Shown here: positions 12,338 to 26,654 of the stretch, in pieces
Numbering within the stretch: the stretch's first letter is position 1
Layout: every line of letters begins with the position of its first letter
Assembly: GCA_033961575.1 (NCBI GenBank)
Contig: CM066732.1
Location: forward strand, 77,741,187 to 77,805,186
DNA length: 64,000 bases
DNA from: Aselliscus stoliczkanus
Taxonomy: Eukaryota; Chordata; Mammalia; Chiroptera; Hipposideridae
Direction of reading: 5' to 3'
Notes under the pieces: generated by a model
The model's database searches: none
Seen by the model: the letters and a program-made list of their open reading frames with translations, nothing else
What the model was told of the DNA's origin: nothing
Translations under genes and position numbers: made by a program

Positions 12338-12527
12338 CAAACGTTCTCAGAATTGTTCCCCAGACCACGCAGCATCAATGATAGCTGGGAACTTGCTGGA
12401 AATGCAGATTCTCTGGTGCCACTCCACTCTTCTCAATCAGAATCTGGAGTGGTCCCCAGTGGGGCAAAGTTTAATAAGCTCTACAGATTATTACAATGCA
12501 TGCTAAATTTTGAGAACCCTGGTCTAA
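12338..12527 (+). mobile_element. MER5A-like hAT-Charlie element
   Basis: About 190 bases with gttctcag at one end and ttttgagaaccctgg at the other, as terminal inverted repeats. The interior has gggaacttgctggaaatgca and aatcagaatctggagtgg, in the order of MER5A. Possible decayed 8-base duplications (tctagagc, tctaaaga) flank it. Confidence 0.8.
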
Positions 12528-13692
12528 AGAAACAGAGGAACTTAGTTTTTCAGATAAGGGAATTAATCTAGTTGAGTAGATTTTTTTTGCTTAGAAGTAT
12601 AGAAGTCACAAGTTCTGATTTGGGAGGCACGCTGGTAGCCAAGAACCATACATACCCATTAGTGAACAAATTAGTTTCTTAATTGTTATTGAATGACAGA
12701 AAAAAATGAATTAATCAATCAATGAATAGGTCTTTTCAATCAGTGATATCTTTATATTATCAGCATTTATTAATGATCTCCAGAATTTTCAATATAATTA
12801 TTAAGAATGCTGATGTTAGGTTGTTTAAATACCATATTGGCAATTTGGGATTTTTTTGGTCATTTTTATAAAGTAAGTCATTCAGCAATGAATGACTAAC
12901 ACAGATGGCATTGTGCTAAATTAAATAGAAGTTTTGGTCTCAGAAAGCTTACATAGTAAAAATCATGATGATTGTTTTTGAAAAGTACAAGACATCAGGT
13001 GCAGCTAATGATAATACCTGAACCCACGGTCTGATAAGAATATACAGCAGGTGGGAAATATGAGAGGCTATACTGGTATCTCTGTGATTCCTCAGAAGAT
13101 GCTTTTGACTGGTTGGTTTGGGATGATTATTTTGGCGCAGGTTGGCAAAGATCACATGAATGATGTTTCTTGTAGCAATAAACATTTACTGGGCATTAAT
13201 TATGTGCTGACCACCATATTTTTCATTACAGAATTGGCATTGGTGAATAAGAGGCATATAATAAGATGTGACATCTATTCTTATGTGCTTGTGATTTGAC
13301 TGTAAAGAGAAGACAGTGGCTCCTCAGAGTGTGAGATATCAATGCAAGGCAAAGGTTTGTGATAAGACCTAACCCATCAGGTTGCTGTGGGTTTAAATGA
13401 GGTAAGGGAAGTGAATGTGCTATGACCCAAATGTACAGTGTGATCGATACACATGCTAAATGATGGGTATTGATTTGGAGGATGAGAAAAATCATTACTA
13501 GCTGGTGTAGATAAAGATTCAGGGGATTAGAACGAGGCTGTCAAAGTTGCTGAAGATTGAAAAGGTGAAGGGAAGGGAGGACAGGCATAGTTGGGGGATT
13601 CACTTAAGAAACAGTCAAGAAACCACAACCTTTGTAACATTTTAAAACAGAATGGAAGTGCAAGTGGAATATGATAATAATCATAATGCCAT

Positions 13693-13742
13693 CATCCATC
13701 CATCCATCCATCCATCCATCCATCCATCCATCCATCCATCCA
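13693..13742. repeat. (TCCA)n microsatellite
   Basis: About twelve perfect tetranucleotide units at the edge of an L2 remnant. Confidence 0.95.
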
Positions 13743-14010
13743 AATGTACTTATTGTGTGTCTCCTATGTGCCAGGCACTGGTCTTAGTGGTGGGGATATA
13801 AGAGTAAGCAACCATATTCCTGCTTTCATGGAATTTACATGCAAATTTTTTTGGAGGGGTGATGAAAGCTTGGAAATAAAACAAATAAATATACAAGAAA
13901 ACATCAGCTAATGATACCAGCTATAAAACAATATAGAGTGATATGATAGAAAGTAGCAGGGTACGGAGTTACTTTAGATTGGCTTCTCTGAGGAGGTGAC
14001 AACACATAAT
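13743..14010 (-). mobile_element. L2 remnant
   Basis: Reversed L2 3' end: cctatgtgccaggcactgg, then catggaatttacatgcaa, an A-rich ataaat block and tctctgaggaggtgac. Confidence 0.75.
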
Positions 14011-14204
14011 AAGTTCAGATGTACAAACAAAATATAACTTACGCTGTAATAATTGAGACAAGATAATGTTTATAAAATCAAGGTTAATGTATGCCATAGA
14101 AAGGCTTACTTTATGATAAGTATAGGGTATTAATGATTAAAGATGGAATGCTTATCAATAAAATAAATGTAATTAAAAGGCACTTGGTACAATTAAGTCA
14201 GGAA

Positions 14205-15392
14205 AAAATAGTCTTTTCAATGAATGGTGCTGAGACAACTGGATATTCCCGTGCAAAAAAAATGAACTGGACTCCCACCTCACAACATATGCAAAACTAA
14301 CCCAAAATGCATCACAGACTTAATGTAAGAGCTATAACTAAAATAGGAGTAAATCTTCAAGACCTTGATCTAGGCAATGGTTTTTTAGATACGACACTAA
14401 AATTACAAGTGACTTTTGGACAACTTTATCAAAATTAAAAACTTTTACTTTCCAAATGACTTCATAAAAAAAAGTGAAAAGACAAACCACAGAATGGGAG
14501 AAAATATCTAAAAATTATGTATCTGATAAAGAACTTGTATAGAGGATGTGTAAAGAACTCTTAAAACTCAACAATATAAAAATAAGCAACTCCATCTTAA
14601 AACTGGATAAAATAATATTTGAATACACATTTCTCCAAAGAAGTCATACAAATGGCCAATAAACACATAAAAAGACATTCAACATCATTAGCCATCAGGA
14701 AAATGCAAATACAAAGCACAATTAGATAGTACTTAACCTCCACAAAAAATTAAAAAATAAAAATAAAAAATAATGTTGGTGAGGATATAGGGAAATAAAA
14801 CCCCTCATACATTGCTCATGGGATTGCAAAATGGTTCACTCACTTTAGAATTCAGTATAACATTACGTCAAAAAGTTAAACATAGAGTTACTATATGACC
14901 CAACAACTTCTCTCCTACATATATGCCCCCAAAGAATTGGAAACATATAGAAAACACATAAAAACCTGTAGACAAATATTCATAACCACATTATTCATAA
15001 TAGCCAAAAAGTAGGAACAACCCAAACATCCATCAGTGGATGAATGGATAAAAAAATGTAATATATCCATACAATGGAATATTATTTGAAAATAAAAAAT
15101 AATGAAGTAGTGATACATGCTACAACATGGATGAACCTTGAAAACATTTTGCTAAGTGAAAGAAGCCAGTCACAAAAGGCCACATATTGTATCATTCCAT
15201 TGATATGAAATGTCCATAACAGACAAATGAATAGAAATAGGAAGCATTAGTGGTTGCCAGGGGTTGCAGTCAGGGGAGATATGGAGTGAATGCTAATGGG
15301 TAAGGGGTTACTTTTGAGGGTGGTGAAAACATTCTGAAACTAGATTTTATAATATGTGAATTATATCTCAATAAAGCTGTTCTTTTTTAATA
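14205..15392 (+). mobile_element. 5'-truncated L1, ORF2 end and 3' UTR
   Basis: Sense-strand L1 order: an ORF2 3' region (ggtgctgagacaactggata), a middle block with tcaacatcattagccatcag, then ccatcagtggatgaatgg, and a 3' UTR ending ctcaataaagctgttc and a short T/A run. Stops and small deletions throughout. It is antisense to AKAP6. Confidence 0.85.
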
Positions 15393-15949
15393 ACTTGGTA
15401 AGTCCAGGAGTATATTATCAACCACATACCTGATGATATAATCAGAGAATTTACCATTCCTTTAGGGTGTGTCAAGACAACAGACCCTATGATATTACTA
15501 AGACCATCCAGTCATCAGGGTTTTGCAACCATGAGTCAATATACAGATTAATGCACTTACAAATGCAAACTTAGGGCTATTATTTCGTTTTTTAAAAAGT
15601 AATGGCTATAAATTTCCTGCAATAGAGTCATAACTACAAACCTATAATCTCAGATAAGACATGCAGTGCCTTTTTAAATATAACTGTCCCATTTCTAGAA
15701 ATACCATAAAACATAAACAGGAAAGTATACATCAAAGACCATGGATATGGAAAAGGAATTGAAGAAAATGTGTAAGTTGAAGAATGTTATTTAAGTCTAA
15801 TTATTGCTGTGACGAGTTTCACATATAATCATATACATTTTATGAAATTGTAATCTATTGTGTTGTTGGTATCAGTGCAAAAATGAAAGACCTGACATGT
15901 TAAATACACTTCATGTACTTTATTATGATTATTTTTTACTTTCAAAGGT

Positions 15950-16067
15950 TTTTATTTTATTTATTTATTTATTTTAAATTAAAGTTTATTGGGGTGACAA
16001 CTGTTAGCAAAATTACATAGATTTAAGTTCATGTACTTTACAAAGATCATTCTGAGTTGAATATATA
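15950..16067 (-). mobile_element. L1 3' end
   Basis: A (TTTA)n run followed by tttattggggtgacaac and caaaattacatag, the reversed 3' terminus seen in laurasiatherian L1s. The mariner at 16068 is inserted at its far edge. Confidence 0.6.
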
Positions 16068-16635
16068 CAAGGTACGGCAATTAAGTTCGCAAACTCATCC
16101 TAGAAAAAGTGCTACATATCTCATTGCTGAATATCACTATGGTCACCTTCAAAGTACTCCCCTTGGGAAGCTACGCACCAATGCCAGCATCTAGTCCACC
16201 CTTCAAAGCAATTTTGGAACTCTTTTTCTGGAATGACTATCAGAGAGCTGTTGTCATGTTACCCTTGATGTCCTGAATGTCATCAAAATGTCTTCCTTTC
16301 AATATTTCCTCTATATTTAGGTAAAGAAAGAAGTCATTGGGGGTGAGATCAGGGGAGTGGAGAGGGTGTTCCAATACAGTTATTTGTTTACTGGCTAAAA
16401 ACTCCCTCACAGACAGTGCAGTGTGAGCTGGTGCATTGTAGTGGAGCAAGAGTCGTGAATTGTTGGTGAAAATTTCAGGTCATTTTCATCTAACCCTTCC
16501 ACTCAGCCTTTTCAGCTTCCAAATAATAAACTTAGTTAAGTGTTTGTCCAATTGGTACAAATTCATAATGATATCAAAAAAGGTTAGTTAGCAGCATCGT
16601 TAGCACAAACTCGCAAAGGTAATTGTCAGACCTTG
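16068..16635 (-). mobile_element. Internally deleted mariner with both terminal repeats
   Basis: Ends are caaggtacggcaattaag on the left and, as reverse complement of the right, caaggtctgacaattacc; both sides abut TA, the mariner target. At 568 bases it is less than half of a full mariner (about 1.3 kb). The minus strand keeps part of a D34D transposase: HYNAPAHTALSVREFL in place of HDN, so the second catalytic Asp is Tyr, and SPDLTPNDFF holds the third. The frame stops soon after. The element is defective. Confidence 0.88.
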
Positions 16636-16899
16636 TATATCTGAACCAATACAAAATAAAAATGTTATGTTCTTTCATAACATTTTAATATAAATATAAA
16701 GAAAAAATGTTATTTTTTCTTTCATTATTATAGTTTCACAATGTTCTCTTTAGATATTAAATTGATATTTACTTGAATAAAAAATAATAGCCAACAATTA
16801 TTGGGGCTAATTAATTACTAGAACACTATTCTTAAATTTTTATTAGCTATTTTTTACTAATCTCCTATGCTAATAACAAACATTTTTGTATTTCAGTGT

Positions 16900-17115
16900 G
16901 CTATGCATTTTTTTTAGGTATTTTATATATGTTGACTCATTTAATCTTCACTACAGTGCTATGAAATATGTATTATTGTCACCTACCTATTTTTCAAATG
17001 AGGACATGGAGACACAGAGAGGTTAAGTAACTAACCAGAGATAACACAGCTAATAAGCAGCAAAGGTAGAGTTTTAACCCATGCAACCTGAATTCAGGGC
17101 CAATTCACAAAAACA
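16900..17115 (-). mobile_element. MIR remnant
   Basis: Reversed MIR: gactcatttaatcttcac, then a block with gacacagagaggttaagtaa and acacagctaataagcag. Well preserved for its age. Confidence 0.85.
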
Positions 17116-17384
17116 CTATGTTACATTGCCTTTCATAAGAGAGCTGAAAAACTTGTAAGATTTCTACATTATCGGACCATCTCCGCCCCTGATTTCTAAC
17201 CAGAAATAGCCACAGCCATAAAATTATTGTTGATAAGAGAGCCAACAACTTCTTCTGTGCACCTTTCAGGGGTCTATCTTATATCCACTTCTTGGCCTGC
17301 AAATACGTTAAGAATTAATAATCTATGCAACTTGTAAGCGTGGTTATGACAGCAGAGATGGAAAAAGTATTAATCTGTTCCTTG

Positions 17385-17520
17385 AGCAAATATTTATTGA
17401 ACACCTAATATTATGGGCACACTTCTGAGTGTTTGAGTTACATCAATGAACAAAATAGACAGTAATTTCTGCCCTGAAGACCCTCATATTCTAGCATACA
17501 GTAGGAGATCATCTTTTTGC
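17385..17520 (-). mobile_element. L2 remnant
   Basis: Reversed L2 3' end: caaatatttattgaacacct, then ctgccctgaagaccctcata. Confidence 0.75.
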
Positions 17521-20500
17521 TGAGAAAGATATAAATTGCATCAATAATAAAGAAGAGATTGAACAAACATAGGAAACATTCATTAGCAAATGATTATCAA
17601 AGTTTCCAACAAGGGGTCAGCAGATCTTTTGGTCCTGACCACTCCATTCTTGAGCCAAATAACTTAACCGTACCTAGTATCTAAACATACAATTAACTAT
17701 ATCTAGTGCTTAACTATACTGAGTGTATAAATGTTGCAAATAATTTCCATCCTGGAATTGTAAAGGAGTAATTCCTCAAAACAGAAAAAAAAAAAATTAA
17801 AATACCTCGAGTGAAGTTTGAATGATGACTTGCATATTTTAAAGAAAATGTAGGGAAATGACATCTGCATATTTTAACTTATTCCAAACTTGAAAGACTG
17901 TGTCAGCCAATATAGGAACTCAGCTCAGTTGCAAACCCTGGAACTTAATCTATATTGAAGCTAAATATTCTATAAGTATGCAGTGAAGTGCAAAAAATAG
18001 CAATTGAAAAATGACATGATTAAATGGCACGACATGCAATCATTTGCTCTCAATTATATCAATGTATCTTCTTCATTTCTAGGAGTCAGGCAGAAATATT
18101 GTTTTTTAAATGCCTCTATTAAATTGGTCACCAATAATAAAATAGATGAGAGTCCTAATAAGCTCATTTACATAACATACATCACACACCACAAAACTAT
18201 TCTCTCCAAACAGTTTTGCTCATAGATTTGTCTCCGGGTTGTCAGGAGTCTTTGCTACATTAGCAGATTTCAAAAGCATAATACTGCCGTCAGGACCATT
18301 TGTAGAAAATATTTATGAAACTTTTCTAGTTAACCCTTGGCAGGATCCTTATTGCTAATTATGGAAAAGGTATTGATATAATATCTTGGCTGTCACATTT
18401 TATTATTGTGATGGTAGAGACAGAATCTAGGTCTGACATTTTGGAAATACCATCTAATTGCAAGTCAGAAACACAGAATGACAGTCTTAAGTAGATTATA
18501 ACTTCTTTCAAAATAACAAACTGGTTTATTTAATGTAAAAACTAGATTTTAAAAATAGCATCGAAGCCCCCTAAATTGGTTCCCCAAATACATCTCTACC
18601 AGCTCTTTGAAGAGGGTCTGGGATGTGTGTCAAAATAGTTTTAAAATTGTACATGACAATATAAGTATAAATTCTAACACTGAATGATTTCTTATAACCA
18701 TTTAAAATCAAAATATTTTCAGCAAATACTTTCATTTTTAAGAACGATCTTCTCCCTTCTGTTCATCTAGGCAGCAGCCCAGCCATCTTGACCTCCGTGG
18801 CCTAATTAGCCTGACCTTTGATCTAGAAAAAAAATCTTATTTTTTCTTGCAATCTAGTATCCTCACGAATCAAGTTGAATTGTTAAGGGCCACCGGGACA
18901 AATAATTAATATTATAGATTCTTGGAGACTCTGGGATGAATGATGTCATCCAGAAAAAAGCTAATCATTCTTTTACAAAAGCTCGTTTTTATGTTTTAAT
19001 TATCTGTAGCTGCATCTGTTGAAAAAAATATTTATTATATTTGGAAAGGAGTATTTCTATTCCTCTATGCTGTTTTTTAGCTGTCGACCCAAATACAACA
19101 ACCATTCTAAAAATGCAGACATTCATTATGTTATTCCATGAAAACTGTTGTTATCCCCATGTGGCATTCTTTAATTTCTTTGTGACTTTCCCTACACTAG
19201 GTTAAGTACTTTTAAATATATTTGTTGTTAAGAATCAAGCTCAGTGGTCATGTGCTTAGTTCATATTCACTTGTAATTAGTAATATGTTATAAACTTCCT
19301 TTCCTAAATTAAAAACACTATTAAAATTCCAGACATACAAAACAATATGAAGATTAAGTTACTCTAAAGAAAACTGTAATAGCTTACAGATTGCTTGTAT
19401 CATTACTAAAATGCTGGTATCTATTACAGAGTCTCCCTGGAATAAAGTATTCACTTTTGGCAATAATCTTTTAAAAACGTCCATTATTGTTAAGATGCTA
19501 AACCAGTCTGCAATTATAGAAAGGTAACTTTTAGCAATCAAGGGAAGAGGGTGCTGGATATAAATGCAACCTAGCTATTGTACTAGAAAATACCTTTTCT
19601 TAAAATCCCACAAGCACTCCATTCATAAGCAGACAAGGCATTAATTGCCATTTATTTTTGCATTATTACATTTTAAAGTCTATTTACAACACCCACTGTG
19701 CTTTTTATCTCTTATTCTGTGGGAATATTTCCAAGTAATTCTGGGGTATGGAAGGTGATTTTCTTCTATAGGTTATCTGTCAATACCAGCTACCTGCACT
19801 CATCTGTGCTTTCAATGGGCCTTGCATATTCACTGGTCAGGTCAAAGCAATATGCAGTACAGTCTTGAGGAAAGGAGGGAAAGCATTGTATATGATAGGG
19901 GATAGCGCAATACACCCATCAGGTTAAATCTATAAAAGAAGAATCATTGTAGAGACCAGACCCCGAGAATGAAGCTGTACTAAGAAGGCAACCACGAGAA
20001 CACAAGAGCCAGGGTGACCCGAGAGGAATTTCTAGAAATAATGTGGAACAACACCCAAGAAAGGACAGGTGATTGGAGGAATTAGTTTCATGATGCACCC
20101 AAATCTGCTTTATGGTATTTCTCTCTCTCTCTCAACATACAGCTGGCCATCTCTTTAACCTTCTCTTCTAAAAACCCTATGTCTTCCAGACCGATCTCTG
20201 GCTAACTTAAGTCTTTACTTCCCACGAAGCCACTCCTGGAACTCATCAACAAACTCAGAGTGTTACTTGAAGTATAACAACTAGGAATTGTATTTTGGGG
20301 AAGTATTCCTGTTATTCCAGAATCCTATGGATAAAAATGAAATGAATTCAAGAACTCTAGGGACCCAACAAGAATGTAAGACGAGAGTGAGGCTGTGAGG
20401 AATAACACCACTTAAAAAGGAGGAAAGTGATACTAGGGAGAAAAAGTTAACATTAGAAAGACCTTCTGTTTATGCATTTATTCCTTCCTAACGTAGAATA

Positions 20501-22894
20501 GGCTGAGGTATAGACAGCTCTATAAACTTCATATTCCTGTTTTTATTTTCATAACATCTAAAGTACATAGGGCATTTTCCTGTGAGTTTGGACCAGTGGG
20601 AATCTGTTTCTTAGCTTTCCCCCTTTGTGTTTGTGGTGGAAACCCAGGGCAACTTGACTCTTTTTGTTTTTTTGTTTTTTTACCAGTTTTCAGTATTTCC
20701 AGATGTGCAGCAATACTAACCACACTCTCAGGGTCATTTAGAAGTTTAACTAATAGATAATGGCAAAACACCCTTCGACTATTATATTAGGTAGTGGAGA
20801 GATGCTGACTAAATATTAGCCAACTGGTAAATTGCTATAATGATTATTTAACTCAAAGCAATATTCCGGAACCTTGAGAAAAGGAAATGTATTAAGAACT
20901 TCATTCTTTAAACACTCCTATAGCTAAAACAAAGCAGAGGTCCCGGAGAATGTTTTGAGGGCATTTTCTTGAATAAAAGTAATTTTCCTTTTAGAGGAAT
21001 ATCTTCTTTTATTCTGAGAAGAGATTCCACATCTTTCTCCTGCCTGTTCCCCAAAAGAAAACTGAACACATTGGGGGGCAGTCTTCCCATTCATCCCATC
21101 CAATATTTTGGCTGCAAGGGAGAATATGTCACCTGAGCATAAAGATATTTTAGTTGATCATTTAAGAAGCAACTCAAATTGAGAAACAAACAAACAAAAA
21201 AACCCCAACAACTTAGACTTCTAGTTTGGCAATAACTAGTTATGTGATCTCAAGTAAATCGTGTAACTTTTATGTGACCTCAATACGCTGTCTCTAAAGA
21301 GCAATGATCCTTCAGCCTTTAATATCTTCTGGCATCAGATTATTACATAACCTTATTCCATTATGAGACAGGAAAAATGTCATATGGAGGTCTGAGATGG
21401 ACTAAAATAATAATAAAATACAACCCTGAATATTTCTCAAATCAGTTGCAAGCTAACAGTCATATCCCTTGATGAACTTCTAGGGGTGCTAGAATATTCA
21501 TTTCATTTTGTCTTTATCATTTTTATTTATTTTTCTTCTCATTGACCTGAACTGTGGGCAACTGCTTTAATTGGACAAGTGTGTTATTACACTCATTTGC
21601 ATGAATCAACCTTACTTGGTCTCATATTCTGCTCATGTCTTGGTTATGTTCTAACACCTTCCAAGGCTAATTCCAAATATCTTTATAGTGAGAACCACAT
21701 GCCTAAGCAAAGCACACAAGATTGAAATTTTAACTCCCATTGTTGCTTTCGTAACGCTTTAAAGTCTGTTGCACCAGCATTTTATTGAAAGTTAGAATAG
21801 CATGGTTGAATGGCTATCCATTGGTTCTCTTGCTGGTTGGTCTTGGCTGACAGATAAAGGAATAAATGAGTCCTGAAACATTCCTCTAACTCCTAACAAT
21901 CATTCCTCCTGATGACTGAAGGGCAATCAAGAAGAACATTTTGAGAAAAGGAAGAGAACATGAGGAGGAACCTGGGTTACTGCCTATCCTGTGTTTCTCG
22001 AAGGAGCTTCTAACACCAGACCTGTCAATCTGTTTTTACACTTATCCTCATGACATTAAATTCAAAAAGAAAGGAAAATATCCTTGGGGAAGAGAATTTG
22101 GTATTCTGAATGTACAGGGTATAAATTAGGATTTAATCAACAGTTTAGAGCATCAGTGAAATTAAGAGAGATAAGTTAGGCTATTTTTTTTTTCCAGATG
22201 GGAATAATGATTTATGCTTCTGCCCTATCTTAGAGAGGTTTTGGGAGGATTAAGAAGCTAATGTCTGTAAAGCTCTTTAAGCTCTTCATATGGAGGTGCA
22301 ACATAAACACAAGGTGAAAAATGAGAGCAAACTCTATACTGAGTTGAACTCCTGAGAGTGAAGACCCTGGAAATTAGACGCTGTTGCCGGCAGAGATGGT
22401 AAGTCTCTGAGTTCCAGTGCCAGGGAAGCCCTGGTTTGTTGTCATATGTATTATTAATACTGTTTAAAATAGCATTTCATAGTATTAACAAGCATTTCTA
22501 TATTTCCTATTAATCATAATGTCCCTTGTGATGATCATTTTTTATTTCTATTCATCAAATGAGATAGGCTTGTGATCTCTTTTCACAGAGATAAAACTGA
22601 GATGGGAACATTGCAAAGACATCAAGGATGACTCACATGAAATCACCGGTTCAGTGTTACTGGACTGTGGCCTGGATTAGGACGCAGTGCATGTGGGCTG
22701 CCATCTGGCTTTGGTCTGCCCAGGGTGAGTCATTTAATTTATCAGGGACTTGGTTTTCTCTTCTTTGGAGGAGGAGGCTGAATTAGCTAAGTGACCTCAG
22801 GTCCCATCTTATGATGAAATTCCACAACCTGCAAAGTACTTCTTGAGTATCTAGTTAACGCGTATGAAAGCACAAGCTACATTGTATTTTACTT

Positions 22895-23010
22895 GCCTGT
22901 CAACTTGTCTATATCTCCCTTCAGACTGTGTGCTTCTTGGAAGGGGACAATGGATGATTCACCACAGTATCCCCAGGGCCCAGCATACCACTTGACACAG
23001 GTGTCTGCTT
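22895..23010 (+). mobile_element. L2 remnant
   Basis: Sense L2 3' sequence: atctcccttcagactgtgtg, then ccacagtatccccagggccc. Confidence 0.65.
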
Positions 23011-23929
23011 TAGAGAACCCTGTTGAACAAATTAAAAATATCTCTATCTACCCTCCCCAAATAATTTAGAACTGGCTCCTCATTTTAGGTACCAGAACCC
23101 CTCCATCCTTAAACAAGTTCTATTACTTTCAATACCTGTCGTTGAAGATTCTCTTCCTTGTTTAAAGAGGACTGTGGGTAAATGCAGAGGCAACAGCTTT
23201 TCAAGGAGAGAGGCTCTTGGTGGAGTTGGGCCTCACCCCTAAGGGCAAAGTAGTTCCCAAATTCTGTTATCTCGAATCCTGAGGCCTCTCTTAAATCCAG
23301 TTTCCTCTCTTCCACTGTCACTACACTATTTCAAGCCCCCAGGGTATATCACCTAAATTACAGAATAGGTGCCTCCTACCAAGGCTTTCTCCCTCCACAT
23401 TGATGGACACACAGCTCTGCAAGACCTCTGTCCTACTCTGGGACACTGAGGGCGCCCATGATGAATGAGAAAAGTGTGAGCTCTTCGGCTTGTTTTCAAC
23501 CTCATCTGACATCAGACAAGGAGGTACCCTATGCTTCAGTATCAGTAGAAACGTTTGCTATCTCATATATGTGGTCTATACTTTCTCAGCCTTGAATTTT
23601 AATAAAACTGAAGGAAATCTAAAATTTCCATTTGCGTTTTGTCAGGGCCTGAAATATTTACATAGGAATCTACTTACAGAATCTCTCAGACATCGTACTT
23701 CAGAAGAGGGCCTCATTTGAGGATTAAAAGCAACAGACTAATAGACTCCTTTTGAAACAGTTTGACACAAGAAAAAAGAAAACCTTGGAAAATTTCAAGC
23801 CATTTTTTGAAAATATGCACAAGGATATTGCATCCATAGTGCTGAAGTAGGCATTTCTGAAGACGGAACAAATTAAGATTAGTAATGATGGCACAAAGAT
23901 GAAAAGAATTAAAAATTGCAATGAAGACA

Positions 23930-24940
23930 GTAAGCTACAAAATTAGGTACTGAAGAAACATAAAACAACCTTGAGAATCCTACCAGAAGTCCCTGGATAA
24001 AGAAGTGAAAATAAAAATTGATTTCTTTAAGTGAAGGAAAGATCCAGGCAACTCAATATACACAGAACAGGACTTCCAAAAGGAGAGAACTAAACATATG
24101 GAGAACTTGTAATAATCATATTGCAAGTAAAACTTTCCAATCTAAAGCAGTATTTAAGTTTTCAAAATCAATTAAGACTCACTAAGTTCCCAGAAAAAGA
24201 AATGAAAGGAGAGCAACACCCAGTCACATACAAATGAAAAACAAAGTTACTATGTGGCAACAAAACTCAGATTTCTCCTTTATTACTATAAACACCAAAA
24301 GCGGTTTTGATGGCAGAAGATTAAACTCCCCGTAGCAAAATTTTATATTCAGCCAAGCTATTGTTTATATAGGAGGTCAAGTAAAATACATTTCAGACAT
24401 GCAAGGGTTTGCAGAATATACCAGGAATGTACTTTTCCTATAAAAATTATTAGAAGACAATCTAATAATAGTCGGTATAAGAATGATTTTAAAATGTCTA
24501 AGCACTATGCTATACATCTGAAACTAATATAAAATAATATTGAACGTCAGCTGTAACTGATAAAAATAAATAATTAAAAAAAAAATGGCTTATGAAAAAA
24601 ACCAATGTTGAGCAACAAAATGAGTACTATAAAGAACTATTATTGAATTATTTCTCATATTCTTATAAAATATAATGCAAATATCAAAAGAAATTATTGA
24701 CAGTATGAGATATAGTGTACTTATATTAGTAAGATAATGTCAGCTAATACTTAAATTCAAGATTATATCAACAAAAATGGAGAACGAGGGTGGAAAAATG
24801 CAGAAAAAAAGCAAGTCAATCTCCATTTTAAAAGTGGCATCAGCAAGAGACTCATCCGTTCTTGATATTGGAAATAAAGTATTTTTTAAAAAACTTTCAA
24901 TTTACTAGAGTAAAAATGAACAAAACAACATGCCTTATAA
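23930..24940 (+). mobile_element. HAL1/L1-like stretch with an L1 3' end
   Basis: A-rich sense sequence with HAL1/L1-like phrases (ttatattcagccaagcta, catttcagacatgcaag). At 24495-24590 it carries a clear L1 3' terminus (acatctgaaactaatataaa, then a poly-A run); more A-rich sequence continues to about 24940. Probably an old HAL1-type element with an L1 end in it; only the 24495-24590 part is firm. Confidence 0.5.
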
Positions 24941-24984
24941 CAAAATATTTAAACAAGACAACAGGGTAAGCTTTATGCAATGCC

Positions 24985-25060
24985 AACCCCCAAGCCGGTG
25001 CCTACCACATGGTAAGTGTCCATAAATATTTATTGAATGAACAAATGAACGTGATGAGAT
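24985..25060 (+). mobile_element. L2 or MIR 3' end
   Basis: Short sense match with tgcctaccacatggtaagtg, followed by aaatatttattgaatgaac. Confidence 0.55.
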
Positions 25061-25807
25061 GAAAGTTCAGCAATCTTAATCAAGAAAATATGTGTGAATG
25101 GGCTTAATGTTCTTATTAAAAGATACAGACTTTTAAATTTGGTTAGAATGCAATTTATAAGAAATTCACTTAAAATAACATGCTAAAAATTGATAAAATA
25201 GGATAGGCAAGGGTATATTAAGCCATCAGATATACTGTGAAGAACTTCAAGGCACCTAAGAGATGAGAAAGGAATAAGTCGAGGCCTCTGATTGCAGGGT
25301 CTCTGGTTATTTCTGTTAGATTCAAATCCTACACCTCTTCAACCTGGTAATTTTAACCAAGAGTTTTCTGTCTTCCATTTCCTACAGATGAGTGTTTGTC
25401 ATCAGGCACCAGCAATGTATTGGTATATTTCTTTCTAATTTTAACTCAACCAAGTCATGTTACCTGTGCCACGATCCTCATCGAAATTCTCAAGTAGGAA
25501 GACTTTTTCTCTTCCATTTTAGATCAGCATCTCTACTCAAATTATAAAGGTATTATATTATAATTGTAGGAAAGAAATGGATACAAAGAGGAAGTTGGCT
25601 ACTGTGGTGCCAAAGGCAACAACACCACAACTTTGGTTCAGAAGATGCCTTTGTCCTTCTGAAGCATCATTTTCAATGAAGTGAACATAAATCCTGGTAC
25701 AGGATTGACTATGTAATCAGAAGTTCTGTGCCAAAGTAAAAATGTTATTTAGAGGAATTAAATGGCATATCTAATTGAATTAATTTACAAATAGTAAAAG
25801 ATGGCTG

Positions 25808-25930
25808 TCACAGAATCACAGAATGCCAGAGCTGAAGGAGATCCTTCCAGTCCATAAACCTAAATTTACAAATAAAGAATATCAGGCAAAGAAAAGGAAA
25901 GTTATTTGCCGAGATTATACAACTGAAAAT
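25808..25930 (+). mobile_element. Ancient interspersed repeat remnant
   Basis: Contains agagctgaaggagatccttccagt followed by tttacaaataaagaatatcagg, in the style of an old mammalian repeat with a reversed MIR-like tail. A related phrase occurs near 57440-57530. The family is not assigned. Confidence 0.35.
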
Positions 25931-26103
25931 CCTAGATCATAATGTTGCCAACTAACAGAACGTAGTGGGAATACTCAATAAACACTATCGATTAGTAAAT
26001 TATAAAAGAATGATGTGGTAGTAAAGCTGTAGAAGGTGACTGACAATTCAATGTGAATACTAAAAAAATAAAATTTTGTTTAGCTCCTTAAATGAAGGTC
26101 TAA

Positions 26104-26116
26104 GTGTGCGTGTGCA

Positions 26117-26154
<38 letters not shown>
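26104..26154. repeat. (GT)n microsatellite
   Basis: An imperfect start (gtgcgtgtgcatgtgc) leads into an uninterrupted GT tract. Confidence 0.95.
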
Positions 26155-26155
<1 letters not shown>

Positions 26156-26654
26156 CAATAATCTGGGAGAAATATGATAAAGAAATGGAGTGTGTACAAA
26201 AGAAGTTCAGGGGAACAGAAAGTGGGGAAGAAAATGGCCTCTGTTTTGCCACCTTGCTCAAAAGCTGGAAAGTAGCCTAATATGAAGACCCACCTTTGAT
26301 AACCTGGGACCTGGTCTCTGCACCTCAAAAGAGCTGTCCTTTCGATAGGTCAAAGGGCAAACTTGGGAAGTGCACTAACTCCTTTTATTCTAGTCTTGAG
26401 AGGAAAACAATTCTCCCATGGTTTTGCCTAAATGATAATAGGTCAATGATCCAACTCATCGGTAATTTAGTTTCTATCGATTATACAATTCACCAGAAAT
26501 CACGAAACCCTGTGGAATTTTCTTTATCTGTTTACTATTTATATATTTACTTTGTGTATTTACTCTGCTGTATCAAAAAATAAATGCTTAAAAAGAACAA
26601 GTCTATGCTATAGTAATTATAACACTGATGGCTAAAATATACAGAGGTCTTACT

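Noticed and set aside
13693..13742. Regularly spaced short repeats that could suggest a CRISPR array
   Set aside because: A simple tetranucleotide microsatellite without spacers, in a mammalian genome.
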